A DNA stretch of 64,000 nucleotides from Bartonella melophagi K-2C (GCF_000278255.1 NZ_JH725083.1:124001-188000), one strand, 5' to 3'; shown: positions 37,906-50,011, numbered from the stretch's first letter. The notes: generated by a model from the sequence alone, not told the origin. Program-made: numbers and translations.

Positions 37906-40900
37906 ATGGCTCAGACCCTAGCGATGATGTCTCAATTCAATGGTCGTAAGCGCGTACGCAAGTTTTTTGGTAAGATTCCTGAAGTGGCAGAAATGCCGAA
38001 TCTTATTGAGGTCCAAAAAGCATCATATGACCAATTTCTCATGATTGAGGAGCCAGAAAGTGGGCGTCCAGATGAAGGCTTGCAAGCTGTTTTTAAATCA
38101 GTATTTCCTATTTCGGATTTTTCTGGTACAGCTATGCTTGAATTTGTTCGTTACGAATTTGATTTGCCAAAATTTGATGTTGAAGAGTGTCGTCAGCGTG
38201 ATTTGACTTATGCAGCTCCATTAAAAGTAATATTGCGTTTAATCGTATTTGATATTGATGAAGATACAGGTTCGAAAGATATCAAAGATATTAAAGAGCA
38301 GGGCGTTTATATGGGCGATATGCCTTTAATGACGAGTAATGGTACTTTTGTCATTAACGGTACAGAGCGTGTTATTGTTTCGCAGATGCATCGTTCTCCA
38401 GGAGTGTTTTTTGATCATGATAAAGGGAAATCGCATTCATCAGGAAAATTACTTTTTGCGGCTCGTGTAATTCCTTATCGTGGTTCTTGGCTTGATATTG
38501 AGTTTGACGCTAAAGATATTATTTATGTCCGTATTGATCGGCGGCGTAAGATTCCAGTTACGAGTCTTTTGATGGCGTTGGGTATGGATGCGTCAGATAT
38601 TTTATCAACGTTTTATAATAAAATTACCTATGAGCGTGTTGAAAATGGTTGGTGTGTTCCTTATTCAATTGATCGCTTTAAGGGAATGAAGCTGGTTTCT
38701 GATCTTATTGATGCAGATAGTGGTGAGGTGGTCGCTGAAGCGGGTAAAAAGCTTACAGTTCGTACTGCAAAACTTTTGGCAGAAAAAGGTCTAAAAGTGA
38801 TTAGAGTCAGTGAAGATGATTTGCTAGGGTCTTATCTAGCGGAAGATATTGTTAATTATCAAACAGGTGAGATTTATCTTGAAGCAGGCGATGAAATTGA
38901 CGACAAAGCATTGAAGATTTTGTTTGATATTAATGCTGATCAAATTGATGTTCTTGATATTGATCACATGAATGTTGGTGCATATATCCGCAATACTTTA
39001 AAGGTGGATAAAAATGAAAGTCGGCAAGACGCACTGTTTGATATCTATCGGGTAATGCGTCCAGGTGAGCCTCCAACAATAGATACGGCAGAGGCGATGT
39101 TTCTTTCGTTGTTTTTTGATCCTGAACGATATGATCTTTCAGCTGTTGGTCGTGTTAAAATGAATTTGCGTATGGGGCTTGATTGCCCTGATACGGTTCG
39201 TATCTTGCGTCAGGAGGATATTCTTGGCGTTGTTAAAATGTTAGTTGAATTACGCGATGGCCATGGTGAGATTGATGATATTGATAATCTCGGCAATCGT
39301 CGTGTTCGATCAGTTGGGGAGTTAATAGAAAATCAGTATCGAATTGGCTTGCTTCGTATGGAGCGCGCAATAAAAGAGCGTATGTCGTCGGTTGAAATTG
39401 ATACTGTTATGCCACAAGATTTGATTAACGCAAAGCCAGCAGCGGCAGCGGTTCGTGAATTTTTTGGATCTTCGCAATTGTCGCAGTTTATGGATCAAAC
39501 TAACCCCTTGTCAGAAATTACCCATAAACGTCGTCTTTCTGCTCTTGGGCCAGGTGGTTTAACGCGTGAGCGTGCGGGTTTTGAAGTGCGTGATGTGCAT
39601 CCTACGCATTATGGTCGTATTTGCCCAATTGAAACACCAGAAGGTCCTAATATTGGTCTTATTAATTCTTTAGCAACATTTGCACGAGTTAATAAATATG
39701 GCTTTATTGAAAGTCCATATCGCAAAATTATTGATGGTAAAGTGACAACAGAGGTAATTTACCTTTCTGCAATGGAAGAATCGAAACATTATGTAGCTCA
39801 GGCTAATTCTTCATTAGATTCAGAAGGGCGTTTTACGGAAGAGTTTGTAGTTTGCCGTCATGCAGGTGAAGTTTTGATGGCTCCACGTGATCATGTGGAT
39901 TTGATGGATGTTTCACCAAAACAGTTAGTTTCAGTGGCTGCTGCTCTTATTCCATTTTTGGAAAATGATGACGCAAACCGTGCGTTGATGGGTTCAAACA
40001 TGCAGCGTCAAGCGGTTCCACTTATACGTGCTGAGGCACCATTTGTTGGTACAGGTATGGAAGCGATAGTTGCTCGTGATTCTGGTGCTGCTATTGGCGC
40101 AAAACGTGGTGGTATTGTTGATCAGGTTGATGCAACGCGTATTGTTATTCGTGCAACAGAAGATTTGGATCCTTCAAAATCTGGTGTTGATATTTATCGT
40201 TTGCAGAAATTTCAGCGTTCCAATCAATCTACTTGTATTAATCAGCGTCCTCTCGTGCATGTTGGTGATCGGGTGGAAAAAGGTGATATCATTGCTGATG
40301 GCCCATCAACTAATCTTGGTGATTTGGCTCTTGGACGAAATGTTCTTGTAGCATTTATGCCTTGGAATGGTTACAATTATGAAGATTCCATTCTGCTTTC
40401 TGAGCGTATTGTTGCTGATGATGTATTCACTTCAATTCATATTGAGGAATTTGAAGTTGCTGCACGCGATACTAAACTTGGACCAGAAGAAATTACCCGT
40501 GATATTCCTAATGTTGCAGAAGAGGCATTAAGGAATCTTGATGAGGCTGGTATTGTTTATATTGGTGCTGAAGTTCAGCCTGGCGATATTTTAGTTGGTA
40601 AGATTACACCAAAAGGTGAAAGTCCAATGACGCCGGAAGAAAAGCTTTTGCGTGCGATTTTTGGTGAAAAAGCTTCAGATGTCCGTGATACCTCTATGCG
40701 GATGCCTCCTGGAACTTTTGGTACTGTTGTTGAGGTGCGTGTTTTTAATCGTCATGGTGTGGAAAAAGATGAACGTGCAATGGCGATTGAACGTGAGGAG
40801 ATTGAGCGTTTAGCTAAAGATCGTGATGATGAGCAGTCGATTCTTGATCGAAATGTTTATGCACGTCTTGCAGATATGTTGAAAGATAAAGTTGCAATAG

Positions 40901-42054
40901 AAGGTCCAAAAGGGTTTTCAAAAGGCAAGAATCTTGATAGCGCAATAATGAATTCTTATCCACGATCGCAATGGTGGCAATTTGCTGTTGATGATGAAAA
41001 GATTCAAAATGAAATTGAAGCTTTACGTAAGCAGTATGATGAATCAAAAGAAACATTGCAACGTTGCTTTATGGATAAGGTTGAAAAAGTTCAAAGGGGC
41101 GATGAGATGCCTCCTGGTGTCATGAAAATGGTAAAGGTTTTTGTGGCTGTAAAGCGCAAAATCCAACCAGGAGATAAAATGGCAGGGCGCCATGGTAATA
41201 AGGGTGTTGTGTCGCGCATTCTTCCTGTAGAGGATATGCCTTTTCTTGAAGATGGAACGCATGCTGATATCGTGTTAAATCCACTGGGTGTGCCTAGTCG
41301 TATGAATGTTGGTCAAATTCTTGAAACGCATCTTGGTTGGGCGTGTGCAGGGATGGGTAAAAAAATTGGTGATTTGGTTGAGCTTTATCAAGGGACTGGG
41401 GATATACTTCCTTTACGTCAGTGTATTGAGAATCTCATTCCTGATAATGATCGTAATGAACCAGTGCGTCAGTATAATAATGAAAGCCTTTTTAAGTTGG
41501 CGCTTCAGATGAGAGATGGTGTTTCAATTGCAACACCTGTTTTTGATGGTGCTCATGAAGCTGATATCAACATGATGTTGGAAGATGCGGGGTTAGATAG
41601 TTCAGGACAAGTGACGCTTTACGATGGTCGTACGGGGGAGCCTTTTGATCGTCCGGTGACGGTAGGTTATATTTACATGCTAAAATTGCATCATCTTGTT
41701 GATGATAAAATTCACGCACGTTCAATTGGGCCTTATTCGCTTGTTACTCAGCAACCATTAGGTGGTAAAGCGCAATTTGGTGGTCAGCGTTTTGGTGAAA
41801 TGGAAGTATGGGCTCTTGAAGCTTATGGTGCTGCATATACTTTGCAGGAGATGTTGACAGTTAAATCAGATGATGTGGCTGGTCGGACAAAGGTTTATGA
41901 AGCGATTGTTCGTGGTGATGATACATTTGAGGCAGGTATACCTGAAAGCTTTAATGTGTTGGTAAAAGAAATGCGTTCACTTGGTCTTAATGTAGAACTT
42001 GATGATGCGCGCGGACTTGTAGCGCACCAGGCGTTGTCTGATGCAACAGAGTAA
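37906..42054 (+). CDS. rpoB: DNA-directed RNA polymerase beta subunit
   Basis: Catalytic subunit of RNA polymerase. About 1382 residues from ATG 37906 (GAGGAA at 37895-37900). Conserved regions: [12 protein letters not shown] and [13 protein letters not shown] at the start, the fork and rifampicin region with [21 protein letters not shown] and [51 protein letters not shown], and the C-terminal [18 protein letters not shown] clamp region. The rifampicin-cluster residues (Q, D, H, S positions) look wild type. The hydrophilic AMMSQ insert near the N-terminus is a small lineage feature. Confidence 0.97.
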   Translation: MAQTLAMMSQFNGRKRVRKFFGKIPEVAEMPNLIEVQKASYDQFLMIEEPESGRPDEGLQAVFKSVFPISDFSGTAMLEFVRYEFDLPKFDVEECRQRDLTYAAPLKVILRLIVFDIDEDTGSKDIKDIKEQGVYMGDMPLMTSNGTFVINGTERVIVSQMHRSPGVFFDHDKGKSHSSGKLLFAARVIPYRGSWLDIEFDAKDIIYVRIDRRRKIPVTSLLMALGMDASDILSTFYNKITYERVENGWCVPYSIDRFKGMKLVSDLIDADSGEVVAEAGKKLTVRTAKLLAEKGLKVIRVSEDDLLGSYLAEDIVNYQTGEIYLEAGDEIDDKALKILFDINADQIDVLDIDHMNVGAYIRNTLKVDKNESRQDALFDIYRVMRPGEPPTIDTAEAMFLSLFFDPERYDLSAVGRVKMNLRMGLDCPDTVRILRQEDILGVVKMLVELRDGHGEIDDIDNLGNRRVRSVGELIENQYRIGLLRMERAIKERMSSVEIDTVMPQDLINAKPAAAAVREFFGSSQLSQFMDQTNPLSEITHKRRLSALGPGGLTRERAGFEVRDVHPTHYGRICPIETPEGPNIGLINSLATFARVNKYGFIESPYRKIIDGKVTTEVIYLSAMEESKHYVAQANSSLDSEGRFTEEFVVCRHAGEVLMAPRDHVDLMDVSPKQLVSVAAALIPFLENDDANRALMGSNMQRQAVPLIRAEAPFVGTGMEAIVARDSGAAIGAKRGGIVDQVDATRIVIRATEDLDPSKSGVDIYRLQKFQRSNQSTCINQRPLVHVGDRVEKGDIIADGPSTNLGDLALGRNVLVAFMPWNGYNYEDSILLSERIVADDVFTSIHIEEFEVAARDTKLGPEEITRDIPNVAEEALRNLDEAGIVYIGAEVQPGDILVGKITPKGESPMTPEEKLLRAIFGEKASDVRDTSMRMPPGTFGTVVEVRVFNRHGVEKDERAMAIEREEIERLAKDRDDEQSILDRNVYARLADMLKDKVAIEGPKGFSKGKNLDSAIMNSYPRSQWWQFAVDDEKIQNEIEALRKQYDESKETLQRCFMDKVEKVQRGDEMPPGVMKMVKVFVAVKRKIQPGDKMAGRHGNKGVVSRILPVEDMPFLEDGTHADIVLNPLGVPSRMNVGQILETHLGWACAGMGKKIGDLVELYQGTGDILPLRQCIENLIPDNDRNEPVRQYNNESLFKLALQMRDGVSIATPVFDGAHEADINMMLEDAGLDSSGQVTLYDGRTGEPFDRPVTVGYIYMLKLHHLVDDKIHARSIGPYSLVTQQPLGGKAQFGGQRFGEMEVWALEAYGAAYTLQEMLTVKSDDVAGRTKVYEAIVRGDDTFEAGIPESFNVLVKEMRSLGLNVELDDARGLVAHQALSDATE

Positions 42055-42060
42055 TGAATG

Positions 42061-42086
42061 AAGGCGCACAGAAAACAGTGCGCTTT
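42061..42086 (+). promoter_or_regulatory. Intercistronic hairpin between rpoB and rpoC
   Basis: AAGGCGCAC at 42061-42069 and GTGCGCTTT at 42078-42086 form a 9-bp stem (one G-T) around AGAAAACA, only a few bases after the rpoB stop. No long U run follows. It may be a processing or stability element in the 170-base gap. Confidence 0.55.
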
Positions 42087-42224
42087 AATCACTTTGAAAG
42101 GCTATAATAAAAATTCTATTAAGGTAGTAAAAGCTGATTTAAAAAGTAGAAATAGGTTTTAAATAAGACTGTGATGAAAAAGAGCCATCGCAGCGGGTTC
42201 TAAAAATCTTTGAAGGAGAACAGC

Positions 42225-45200
42225 ATGAGCCACGAGGTCATGAATCTTTTCAATCCTCAGGTACCGACGCAGACATTTGACTCTATTCGTATTTCAATTG
42301 CGAGTCCTGAGAAGATTCTGTCCTGGTCATACGGCGAGATCAAAAAGCCAGAGACTATTAATTATCGGACGTTTAAGCCAGAGCGTGATGGTCTTTTTTG
42401 TGCGCGTATATTTGGTCCTATTAAAGACTATGAATGTCTATGTGGCAAATATAAACGTATGAAATATAAAGGCATTATCTGTGAAAAGTGTGGTGTAGAA
42501 GTTACTCTTTCACGTGTGCGCCGTGAACGTATGGGGCATATTGAACTTGCAGCGCCAGTCGCTCATATTTGGTTCCTTAAGTCATTGCCGGGTCGTATTT
42601 CTACTCTTTTAGACTTAACTTTAAAGGATATCGAAAGAATTCTTTATTTTGAAAATTATATTGTTACCGAACCAGGTCTGACCTCGCTCAAAATGCACCA
42701 ACTTCTTTCCGAAGAAGAGTATATGCTGGCTATTGATGAATTTGGAGAGGACCAATTTACTGCTATGATTGGTGCAGAAGCTATTTATGAGCTTCTTGCT
42801 GCAATGGAGTTGGATAAAATAGCGAATGATTTACGCGTTGAATTGGCTGAAACGACTTCGGAATTAAAACAAAAAAAACTGATTAAACGGCTCAAGATTG
42901 TTGAAAGCTTCCTTGAATCCGGTAATAAACCGGAATGGATGATTATGAAAACAATTCCGGTGATTCCGCCAGATTTACGTCCATTGGTCCCGCTTGATGG
43001 TGGTCGTTTTGCAACATCGGATTTAAATGATCTCTATCGACGTGTTATAAATCGTAACAATCGTTTAAAACGACTGATTGAGTTGCGTGCTCCTGGAATT
43101 ATTGTACGCAATGAAAAGCGTATGGTACAAGAAGCGGTCGATGCGTTATTTGACAATGGTCGCCGTGGACGCGTGATTACTGGGGCAAATAAACGTCCAT
43201 TAAAGTCACTTTCAGATATGCTAAAAGGTAAGCAAGGGCGTTTCCGTCAAAACTTACTTGGGAAGCGTGTTGATTATTCAGGTCGTTCGGTTATTGTGAC
43301 AGGGCCTGAATTGAAATTACATCAATGTGGCCTTCCCAAAAAAATGGCTCTCGAATTGTTTAAGCCATTCATTTATGCACGTCTTGATGCAAAGGGTTAT
43401 TCATCGACTGTAAAACAAGCAAAAAAGCTTGTTGAAAAAGAACATTCGGAAGTTTGGGATATTTTGGATGAAGTTATTCGTGAACATCCTGTTTTGCTAA
43501 ATCGTGCACCAACGCTTCATCGTCTAGGGATTCAAGCTTTTGAGCCTGTTTTGATTGAAGGAAAAGCGATACAACTTCACCCATTGGTGTGTACAGCTTT
43601 TAACGCGGATTTTGATGGCGATCAAATGGCGGTGCACGTTCCTCTTTCACTTGAAGCTCAGCTTGAAGCTCGTGTTTTAATGATGTCGACTAATAATATT
43701 CTACATCCAGCCAATGGTGCGCCGATTATTGTTCCATCACAAGATATGGTTCTTGGTCTTTATTATCTTTCAATTGTTTCCGACAAAGAACCAGGTGAAG
43801 GGATGGCATTTGCTGATATGGGTGAGCTGTATCATGCTTTAGAGAACAAAGTTGTGACTCTTCATACGAAGATTAAAGGCCGTTTTAAAAATATAGATGA
43901 AAATGGTAAAGAGGTTGCCAAGCTTTACGACACAACGCCTGGTCGTTTGATTATTGGCGAGCTTTTACCTAAAAATCCGAATATCTCATTTGATATTGTT
44001 AATCAGGAGATGACTAAAAAGAACATTTCTAGAATAATTGATCAAGTTTATCGGCATTGTGGGCAAAAAGAAACGGTTATTTTCTGTGATCGTATTATGC
44101 AACTTGGTTTTTCTCATGCTTGTCGTGCTGGTATTTCCTTTGGTAAAGATGATATGGTTATCCCTGATAGCAAGTCACGTTTGGTTGCAGAAACGGAAGC
44201 TTTGGCTAAGGAATATGAGCAGCAATATAATGATGGTTTAATTACACAGGGTGAAAAATATAACAAAGTTGTGGATGCCTGGGGTAAATGTACTGATCGC
44301 ATTGCGGATGAAATGATGAAGCGTATTCAGGCTGTTGCATTTGATCCAAAGACAGGTTCTCAGCGGCAAATGAATTCAATCTACATGATGTCGCATTCGG
44401 GTGCGCGTGGTTCTGCTAATCAGATGAGGCAATTAGCTGGTATGCGCGGATTAATGGCAAAACCATCTGGTGAGATTATTGAAACACCGATCATTTCTAA
44501 TTTTAAAGAGGGTTTAACTGTTAACGAATACTTTAACTCGACCCATGGTGCTCGTAAAGGGCTTGCTGATACTGCATTAAAAACTGCTAACTCTGGTTAT
44601 CTAACACGGCGTCTTGTTGATGTTGCGCAGGATGCTATTATTTCAGCGGTTGATTGTGGTACTGTAAAAGGTCTTACTATGCAGCCAATCGTTGATGCAG
44701 GACAGATTGTTGCGTCACTTGGTCAGAGAATCCTTGGTCGTACAGCACTTTTTGATATTTTGCACCCAGTTTCTGGTGAAGTTATTCTTCAGGGTGGTGC
44801 GATGATTGAAGAGGCTGATGTCGCTAAGATTGAAGAAGCTGGAATTCAGTCTGTTCAGATTCGTTCTGCTTTGACTTGTGAAACGCGTCTTGGTGTTTGT
44901 GCTAAATGTTATGGTCGTGATTTGGCACGTGGAACGCCGGTCAATCAAGGTGAAGCAGTTGGTGTGATTGCGGCTCAGTCAATTGGTGAACCAGGAACGC
45001 AGCTTACTATGCGTACATTCCACTTAGGAGGAACGGCGCAGGTTGTTGATTCATCTTATTTTGAAGCCTCTTATGAAGGTACAGTAGAACTACGTAATCG
45101 TAATGTAGTTCGCAATTCTGAAGGCCATTTGGTGGTTATGGGGCGCAATATGGCTGTTATTGTCAAGGATGAGACTGGTAAAGAGCGTGTTGTACATCGT

Positions 45201-46436
45201 ATTAGCTATGGTTCACGCATTTTTGTTGATGATGGTGATGTTATTAAACGTGGACAACGTATAGCAGAGTGGGATCCTTATACACGCCCAATTCTTACTG
45301 AAGTTGATGGCTATATAGGTTTTGAAGATATGATTGATGGTTTATCAGTAACTGAAACAGCTGATGAATCTACAGGGATTACGAAGCGTTTGGTGATTGA
45401 TTGGCGTACTAATCCACGCAGTGCTGAGCTAAAACCAGCAATTATCATCCACGCAGATAAGAAAGGTGGGCATATTGCTAAATTGCATAAAGGGGGGGAA
45501 GCTCGTTACATGATGTCAGTGGATACTATCCTTTCTGTTGAGCTTGGTTCTTACGTTAAGGCGGGTGATGTTATTGCGCGTTTGCCACTGGAAAGTGCTA
45601 AGACCAAAGATATTACGGGTGGTTTGCCACGTGTGGCTGAACTTTTCGAAGCGCGACGTCCGAAAGATCACGCTATCATTGCTGAGGTCAGTGGTACAGT
45701 TCGATTTGGTCGTGGTTATAAAAATAAACGCCGTATTATTATTGAGCCAAATGATGCAAATCTTGAGCCAGTAGAGTATTTAATTCCAAAGGGTAAGCTA
45801 TTTCATTTACAAGAAGGCGATCAGATTGAAAAAGGTGATTATATTCTTGATGGTAATCCAGCACCTCATGATATTTTAGCAATTAAGGGTGTTGAAGCTT
45901 TGGCGTCGTACCTTGTTAATGAGATTCAAGAAGTTTATCGTTTACAGGGTGTTTTGATTAATGATAAGCACATTGAAGTAATTGTTCGTCAGATGTTGCA
46001 AAAAGTTGAAATTACAGAATCTGGAGATTCTGGTTATATTCCAGGTGACAATGTCGACCGTATTGAGTTAGATGAAATCAATGATAATTTAATTGCGGAA
46101 GGTAAAAAACCTGCATCTGGTAACCCTATACTTCTTGGGATTACAAAAGCATCTCTTCAGACACCATCCTTTATCTCAGCGGCGTCATTTCAGGAGACAA
46201 CTCGGGTACTTACTGAAGCAGCAGTTTCAGGAAAGATTGATACTTTGCAGGGGTTGAAGGAGAATGTTATTGTTGGCCGGCTTATTCCTGCAGGTACGGG
46301 TGGCACAATCGCTCAAATTCGTCGTATTGCCACGATTCGTGATGATTTGATTGTAGATGAACAGCGTAAATCTAGTCATAGTGAAGAGAGTAAAGCTATG
46401 TTGACGGATATGACGGCTAATGCTGCTGTTGAATAA
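42225..46436 (+). CDS. rpoC: DNA-directed RNA polymerase beta' subunit
   Basis: Largest subunit, carrying the active-site magnesium. About 1403 residues from ATG 42225, with AAGGAG at 42213-42218. Seen: [20 protein letters not shown], the N-terminal zinc ribbon [35 protein letters not shown], the catalytic [12 protein letters not shown], the second zinc site with [15 protein letters not shown], the trigger-loop [16 protein letters not shown], and the C-terminal [15 protein letters not shown]. The long insert typical of proteobacteria is present. The next gene is 672 bases away, unlike relatives in which the str operon follows. Confidence 0.97.
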   Translation: MSHEVMNLFNPQVPTQTFDSIRISIASPEKILSWSYGEIKKPETINYRTFKPERDGLFCARIFGPIKDYECLCGKYKRMKYKGIICEKCGVEVTLSRVRRERMGHIELAAPVAHIWFLKSLPGRISTLLDLTLKDIERILYFENYIVTEPGLTSLKMHQLLSEEEYMLAIDEFGEDQFTAMIGAEAIYELLAAMELDKIANDLRVELAETTSELKQKKLIKRLKIVESFLESGNKPEWMIMKTIPVIPPDLRPLVPLDGGRFATSDLNDLYRRVINRNNRLKRLIELRAPGIIVRNEKRMVQEAVDALFDNGRRGRVITGANKRPLKSLSDMLKGKQGRFRQNLLGKRVDYSGRSVIVTGPELKLHQCGLPKKMALELFKPFIYARLDAKGYSSTVKQAKKLVEKEHSEVWDILDEVIREHPVLLNRAPTLHRLGIQAFEPVLIEGKAIQLHPLVCTAFNADFDGDQMAVHVPLSLEAQLEARVLMMSTNNILHPANGAPIIVPSQDMVLGLYYLSIVSDKEPGEGMAFADMGELYHALENKVVTLHTKIKGRFKNIDENGKEVAKLYDTTPGRLIIGELLPKNPNISFDIVNQEMTKKNISRIIDQVYRHCGQKETVIFCDRIMQLGFSHACRAGISFGKDDMVIPDSKSRLVAETEALAKEYEQQYNDGLITQGEKYNKVVDAWGKCTDRIADEMMKRIQAVAFDPKTGSQRQMNSIYMMSHSGARGSANQMRQLAGMRGLMAKPSGEIIETPIISNFKEGLTVNEYFNSTHGARKGLADTALKTANSGYLTRRLVDVAQDAIISAVDCGTVKGLTMQPIVDAGQIVASLGQRILGRTALFDILHPVSGEVILQGGAMIEEADVAKIEEAGIQSVQIRSALTCETRLGVCAKCYGRDLARGTPVNQGEAVGVIAAQSIGEPGTQLTMRTFHLGGTAQVVDSSYFEASYEGTVELRNRNVVRNSEGHLVVMGRNMAVIVKDETGKERVVHRISYGSRIFVDDGDVIKRGQRIAEWDPYTRPILTEVDGYIGFEDMIDGLSVTETADESTGITKRLVIDWRTNPRSAELKPAIIIHADKKGGHIAKLHKGGEARYMMSVDTILSVELGSYVKAGDVIARLPLESAKTKDITGGLPRVAELFEARRPKDHAIIAEVSGTVRFGRGYKNKRRIIIEPNDANLEPVEYLIPKGKLFHLQEGDQIEKGDYILDGNPAPHDILAIKGVEALASYLVNEIQEVYRLQGVLINDKHIEVIVRQMLQKVEITESGDSGYIPGDNVDRIELDEINDNLIAEGKKPASGNPILLGITKASLQTPSFISAASFQETTRVLTEAAVSGKIDTLQGLKENVIVGRLIPAGTGGTIAQIRRIATIRDDLIVDEQRKSSHSEESKAMLTDMTANAAVE

Positions 46437-47108
46437 TTTTGATTAATATATGCCAAAGAGTATACCACCCTAGCATCTTTCTGGAAAAAGATAATACAGA
46501 ATTGATCTAACAAATTTACTTCCGTCATTTTAAATCATTTGAGACAATCTGTCGCTCTTCACCCCCTCTCTTATGACCTTTTATAGAAAATATCAGTCGA
46601 CATGAATTTTCATTTGGTTGCACAACAATTAAAACTTTACAGCTAAACAATAAGCATTGCTGATAGCAATCATTATCAATGGATGTAAAAATAAAGCGAA
46701 ACTATAATTGCTTATAATTTTACAGTTATATTTATTAGGAATAATCTGCCATTTCTGCATTTCAAAACTCAAAAAAATGCCTGAATAAAATTCAGGCATT
46801 TCCCTATTACTGATGGAAGTGTTAGAAGTTAAAGGCAGCAAAAAAATAAAATGTGCTATTAATGCATAAAAATTTGTAGATTTTCGCGAGTTGATATAGT
46901 GGAAAAATATGTGAAACATCACTCAAATCTTAGCTTAGGTAATATTTCATGCTAATTAAAGTCATGACGTTTGAGAACTCAAATTTTTGGAAGCAAGCGT
47001 GTTTTATTTAATTATATTGCATTGGTTTTTCTTATGCCATAGAAAATTTTCTCTATTAAACAGCAATGGTATTTCAGTTTATTTTCTTGTAGGGGGAAAG
47101 TAAAAATA
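46437..47108. other. 672-base gap after rpoC
   Basis: No convincing coding sequence on either strand. A minus-strand open frame at 46629-46922 runs straight through a perfect terminator hairpin and looks random. The clear structure is that hairpin, best read as a minus-strand terminator. In relatives rpsL, rpsG and fusA usually follow rpoC; no remnant was recognised. Confidence 0.6.
46771..46799 (-). terminator. Strong terminator oriented to the minus strand, without an obvious gene
   Basis: ATGCCTGAAT at 46777-46786 and ATTCAGGCAT at 46790-46799 form a perfect 10-bp stem around AAA. Seven A residues precede it on the plus strand (46771-46777), which is the U tract when read on the minus strand; the plus-strand side has only a short TTT then CCC. 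Together this favours minus-strand use. No minus-strand gene lies to its right before nitroreductase, so a small RNA is possible; it could also be a weak plus-strand terminator for rpoC. Confidence 0.6.
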
Positions 47109-47786
47109 ATGGCTAATTCTACTTTTGATATTTTTCAATCTATTTTATCACGGAAATCAATTAGAGCTTTTACTGATCAGCCTGTTGAGCAGGAAACAAT
47201 CAAGAAAATTTTAAAACTCGCAGCGCGAGCACCATCAGGAGCAAATCTTCAGCCTTGGCAAGTAATTGTTATAACAGGGGATATGTTGCAGAAAGTAGGG
47301 GAAGAACTTTCACGGCTTGTACTATCAGGTGTAAAAGGAAAGCGTGAATATCATTATTACCCTCGCCAATGGCGAGAACCTTATCTTTCACGGCGTCGAA
47401 AAGTTAGTTTGGATCTTTATAAAAGTCTTGGAATCCAGAAAGGTGAACAGGAAAAAATGCTTCGACAACATGCGCGAAATTTTTCATTTTTTGGTGCACC
47501 TGTTGGACTCTTGTTTACAATGGATCAAGATATGGAAATTGGTAGCTGGCTTGATTTAGGTATGTTTATGCAGACAATTATGTTAGTAGCACGTGGATTT
47601 GGATTAGACACATGCCCTCAAGCAGCTTTTGCTGACTACCATAAGCAAATTTGTACACTTTTATCAATATCTTTTGAGCAACGGCTTATATGTGGTATGG
47701 CACTTGGTTATCGTGATGCAAATGCTCCAGAAAATAATTTTGAAACTGAACGCGAACCGATCGAAAATTTTGTACGTTTTGTTTGA
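47109..47786 (+). CDS. Nitroreductase-family FMN oxidoreductase
   Basis: A 225-residue flavoprotein of the nitroreductase fold. Conserved N-terminal FMN-binding segment SRKSIRAFTDQPVEQETI and ARAPSGANLQPWQ, and C-terminal SWLDLGMFMQTIMLVARGFG with TCPQAA and ICGMALGYRDANAPENNF. Such enzymes reduce nitroaromatics or quinones with NAD(P)H; the physiological substrate is not clear. BluB (lower ligand synthesis of B12) is a distant alternative, but no cobalamin gene is near. Own transcription unit, starting after GGGGGAAAG. Confidence 0.88.
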   Translation: MANSTFDIFQSILSRKSIRAFTDQPVEQETIKKILKLAARAPSGANLQPWQVIVITGDMLQKVGEELSRLVLSGVKGKREYHYYPRQWREPYLSRRRKVSLDLYKSLGIQKGEQEKMLRQHARNFSFFGAPVGLLFTMDQDMEIGSWLDLGMFMQTIMLVARGFGLDTCPQAAFADYHKQICTLLSISFEQRLICGMALGYRDANAPENNFETEREPIENFVRFV

Positions 47787-47976
47787 TTTGTGCTAATGAA
47801 ATGTTCTTGTGTATTGGATGGTTAATTTTAAAATTTGAAACATTATAAAAAATATTTCAATAAAATTTATAGTCTCCATTTTATTTTAATATTGCATATT
47901 AAAGCTTATTTTACTAAACTTATAACGCTAAAATAGTGGTATTTTGGGTAACTAATTGATTCCTCAAAGGTTGAAA

Positions 47977-48072
47977 ATGGAAGATACTATAGAGAAAAAT
48001 TGTTGGGCGGTAGCAAGGCGCGCGACGTTGGTGTTTATTGCTGTCATTTTTTTAGCTTATCTTACAATTTGA
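47977..48072 (+). CDS. Putative 31-residue single-pass membrane peptide
   Basis: Starts MEDTIEKNCWAVARR and continues as a hydrophobic segment of about 16 residues (ATLVFIAVIFLAYLTI), a typical small inner-membrane protein with its charged end in the cytoplasm. AAAGG at 47966-47970 stands 6 bases before ATG 47977. The charged half is richer in G and C than the surrounding gap, suggesting selection. It lies between nitroreductase and sdaA. Function unknown; confidence is limited by size. Confidence 0.45.
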   Translation: MEDTIEKNCWAVARRATLVFIAVIFLAYLTI

Positions 48073-48136
48073 TTTTTAATGAGACAAAAATAATAAAAGA
48101 ACTTATACTCAAAATCTGTATTTTGTTTTGGGGTAA

Positions 48137-49537
48137 GTGATGTTTCTATCTGTTTTTGAACTTTTTAAAATTGGTATTGGCCCTTCTAGTTCTCATACAA
48201 TGGGGCCGATGACAGCTGCTAATATGTTTTTGCAAGAAATTATTGCAAAGGGTTTATCTTGTTCATCTCATATGAGAGTTTCTCATATTCGTGTTTATCT
48301 TTACGGTTCGTTGGCTTTTACTGGTGTTGGTCACGCTACAGATAAAGCTATTATATTAGGGTTGCTGGGAGAAAGAGTGTCTACTGTTGATCCTAATAGT
48401 ATGGGGATGCTTTTAGAAAAAGTTAAACATGAAAAAAAGGTGCAACCAATAGGCCACCCTGCTTATCATTTTGATTTGCAGAATGATCTTATTTTTGAAC
48501 AAAAAAAAGTTTTATCTGGGCATGCTAATAGTCTTGCATTTGAAGGGCTTGATTATGATGGAAATATCCTCTTACGGCGGGTTTATTATTCTATCGGTGG
48601 TGGTTTTGTGGTAACCGAAGATGAATTAAATGATGCGAATTATAATACAAAATTGGAAACATCTCAGGTGCCGTACCCTTTTGACTCAGCGAGTGAAATG
48701 TTATTAATGGCAGAAAATTCAGGTCTTTCAATTGCTGAAATGAAACGCATCAATGAAGAAACAAAGATAGAGCGTGCTGCTTTTAATGCTGCACTCGATG
48801 AGATTTGTTCAGCTATGTCAGATTGCATTGATAGGGGGCTTTCACAAGAAGGTGAGTTACCGGGCGGGTTGCGTATTCCAAGACGTGCTAAAAAACTGTA
48901 TAAAGAGCTTTTAGAAGATCGTAAAAAAAATCGTAACCACTCACTTTGGATCAATGATTGGCTTTCTGTATACGCTATAGCAGTAAATGAAGAAAATGCA
49001 GCAGGTGGCCGTATTGTTACTGCACCGACGAATGGTGCAGCTGGTGTTATACCTTCTGTTCTACGTTGTTATCTGCAATTTAATAATAGTTCCAATCGGG
49101 AAGGGGTGCATAATTTTTTGTTAACAGCAGCAGCTATTGGCGGTATCATTAAACATAATGCTTCTATCTCTGGTGCAGAAGTTGGTTGTCAGGGTGAAGT
49201 GGGGACAGCATCTTCAATGGCAGCTGCAGGATTAACAGCAGCATTGGGTGGTACGCCCGCTCAAATTGAAAACGCTGCTGAAATTGCTCTTGAACATCAT
49301 TTGGGAATGACATGTGATCCAGTTGCGGGTCTTGTACAGGTTCCATGTATTGAACGCAACGCTATGGGTGCTGTTAAGGCTGTAACAGCTTCTTCTCTTG
49401 CTTTACATGGTAATGGAGCACATTTTGTTCCTCTTGATGCTTGTATTGAAACGATGCGTCAAACAGGTCATGATATGAGTGAGCGCTATAAAGAGACAAG
49501 TAAAGGCGGCCTTGCACGCAATGTTATATCATGTTAG
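48137..49537 (+). CDS. sdaA: L-serine ammonia-lyase (iron-sulfur, single-chain type)
   Basis: Deaminates L-serine to pyruvate, feeding the pyruvate dehydrogenase system. 466 residues: N-terminal beta domain with FKIGIGPSSSHTMGPM (signature), catalytic alpha domain with VTAPTNGAAGVIPSVLR, SGAEVGCQGEVGTASSMA and MTCDPVAGLVQVPCIERN; the cysteines in these motifs hold a [4Fe-4S] cluster. Length is that of the fused single-chain form. Serine and pyruvate are likely carbon sources for a host-restricted Bartonella; this last statement is inference. Confidence 0.95.
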   Translation: MMFLSVFELFKIGIGPSSSHTMGPMTAANMFLQEIIAKGLSCSSHMRVSHIRVYLYGSLAFTGVGHATDKAIILGLLGERVSTVDPNSMGMLLEKVKHEKKVQPIGHPAYHFDLQNDLIFEQKKVLSGHANSLAFEGLDYDGNILLRRVYYSIGGGFVVTEDELNDANYNTKLETSQVPYPFDSASEMLLMAENSGLSIAEMKRINEETKIERAAFNAALDEICSAMSDCIDRGLSQEGELPGGLRIPRRAKKLYKELLEDRKKNRNHSLWINDWLSVYAIAVNEENAAGGRIVTAPTNGAAGVIPSVLRCYLQFNNSSNREGVHNFLLTAAAIGGIIKHNASISGAEVGCQGEVGTASSMAAAGLTAALGGTPAQIENAAEIALEHHLGMTCDPVAGLVQVPCIERNAMGAVKAVTASSLALHGNGAHFVPLDACIETMRQTGHDMSERYKETSKGGLARNVISC

Positions 49538-50011
49538 CTAAATAAAGGTACTTTATTTGATAAAATTGTCGGGTTATTTACGCATCAAGAAACGCATTAC
49601 TTTCTTAAGAGTGCTTTAGCAGTGCAAGAACGTGGTTTTGATAAGGAAATGTTGTTTAAGTGAAGTAAGCAAGTGATCGGAAGAATTTCTTTTTAGTAAA
49701 TCATTAATATCAATATTCAGTATTGCTATTATCGTTTCATAGATATTTTCTTTTTTACTATAACGAAGGTGTAAGCAATATACCGTTTAATGTTAGATTC
49801 TGCATTGATACTAATAATTTTGCCATCTTTGCGTCTTTTTAAGAACAATGTCATTTAACACTGTAAATGTTAAATAATAAAAATAGAAATTCACGCTGCA
49901 ATTTTTGTAAATTTAAGATAAAAATCCACGCATTTAAACTTCTTTAAATCTCATATAGCGAATAAATGTTTTGTTATCAATTGAGTATCTCTTATAAGGG
50001 ATAGCTGATAA
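49538..50011. other. 474-base gap after sdaA with a possible gene remnant
   Basis: AAATAAAG at 49540-49547 and CTTTATTT at 49551-49558 form a small hairpin. A 41-codon stretch ending at TGA 49661 has protein-like composition (pieces such as THQETHYFLKSALAVQERGF) but no start codon; it may be the tail of a lost gene. The rest is AT-rich and shows nothing. The family of the remnant is not recognised. Confidence 0.4.

Noticed and set aside
46629-46922. Minus-strand open frame of 97 codons after rpoC
   Set aside because: It runs through a perfect terminator hairpin, has no ribosome-binding site and no family features.
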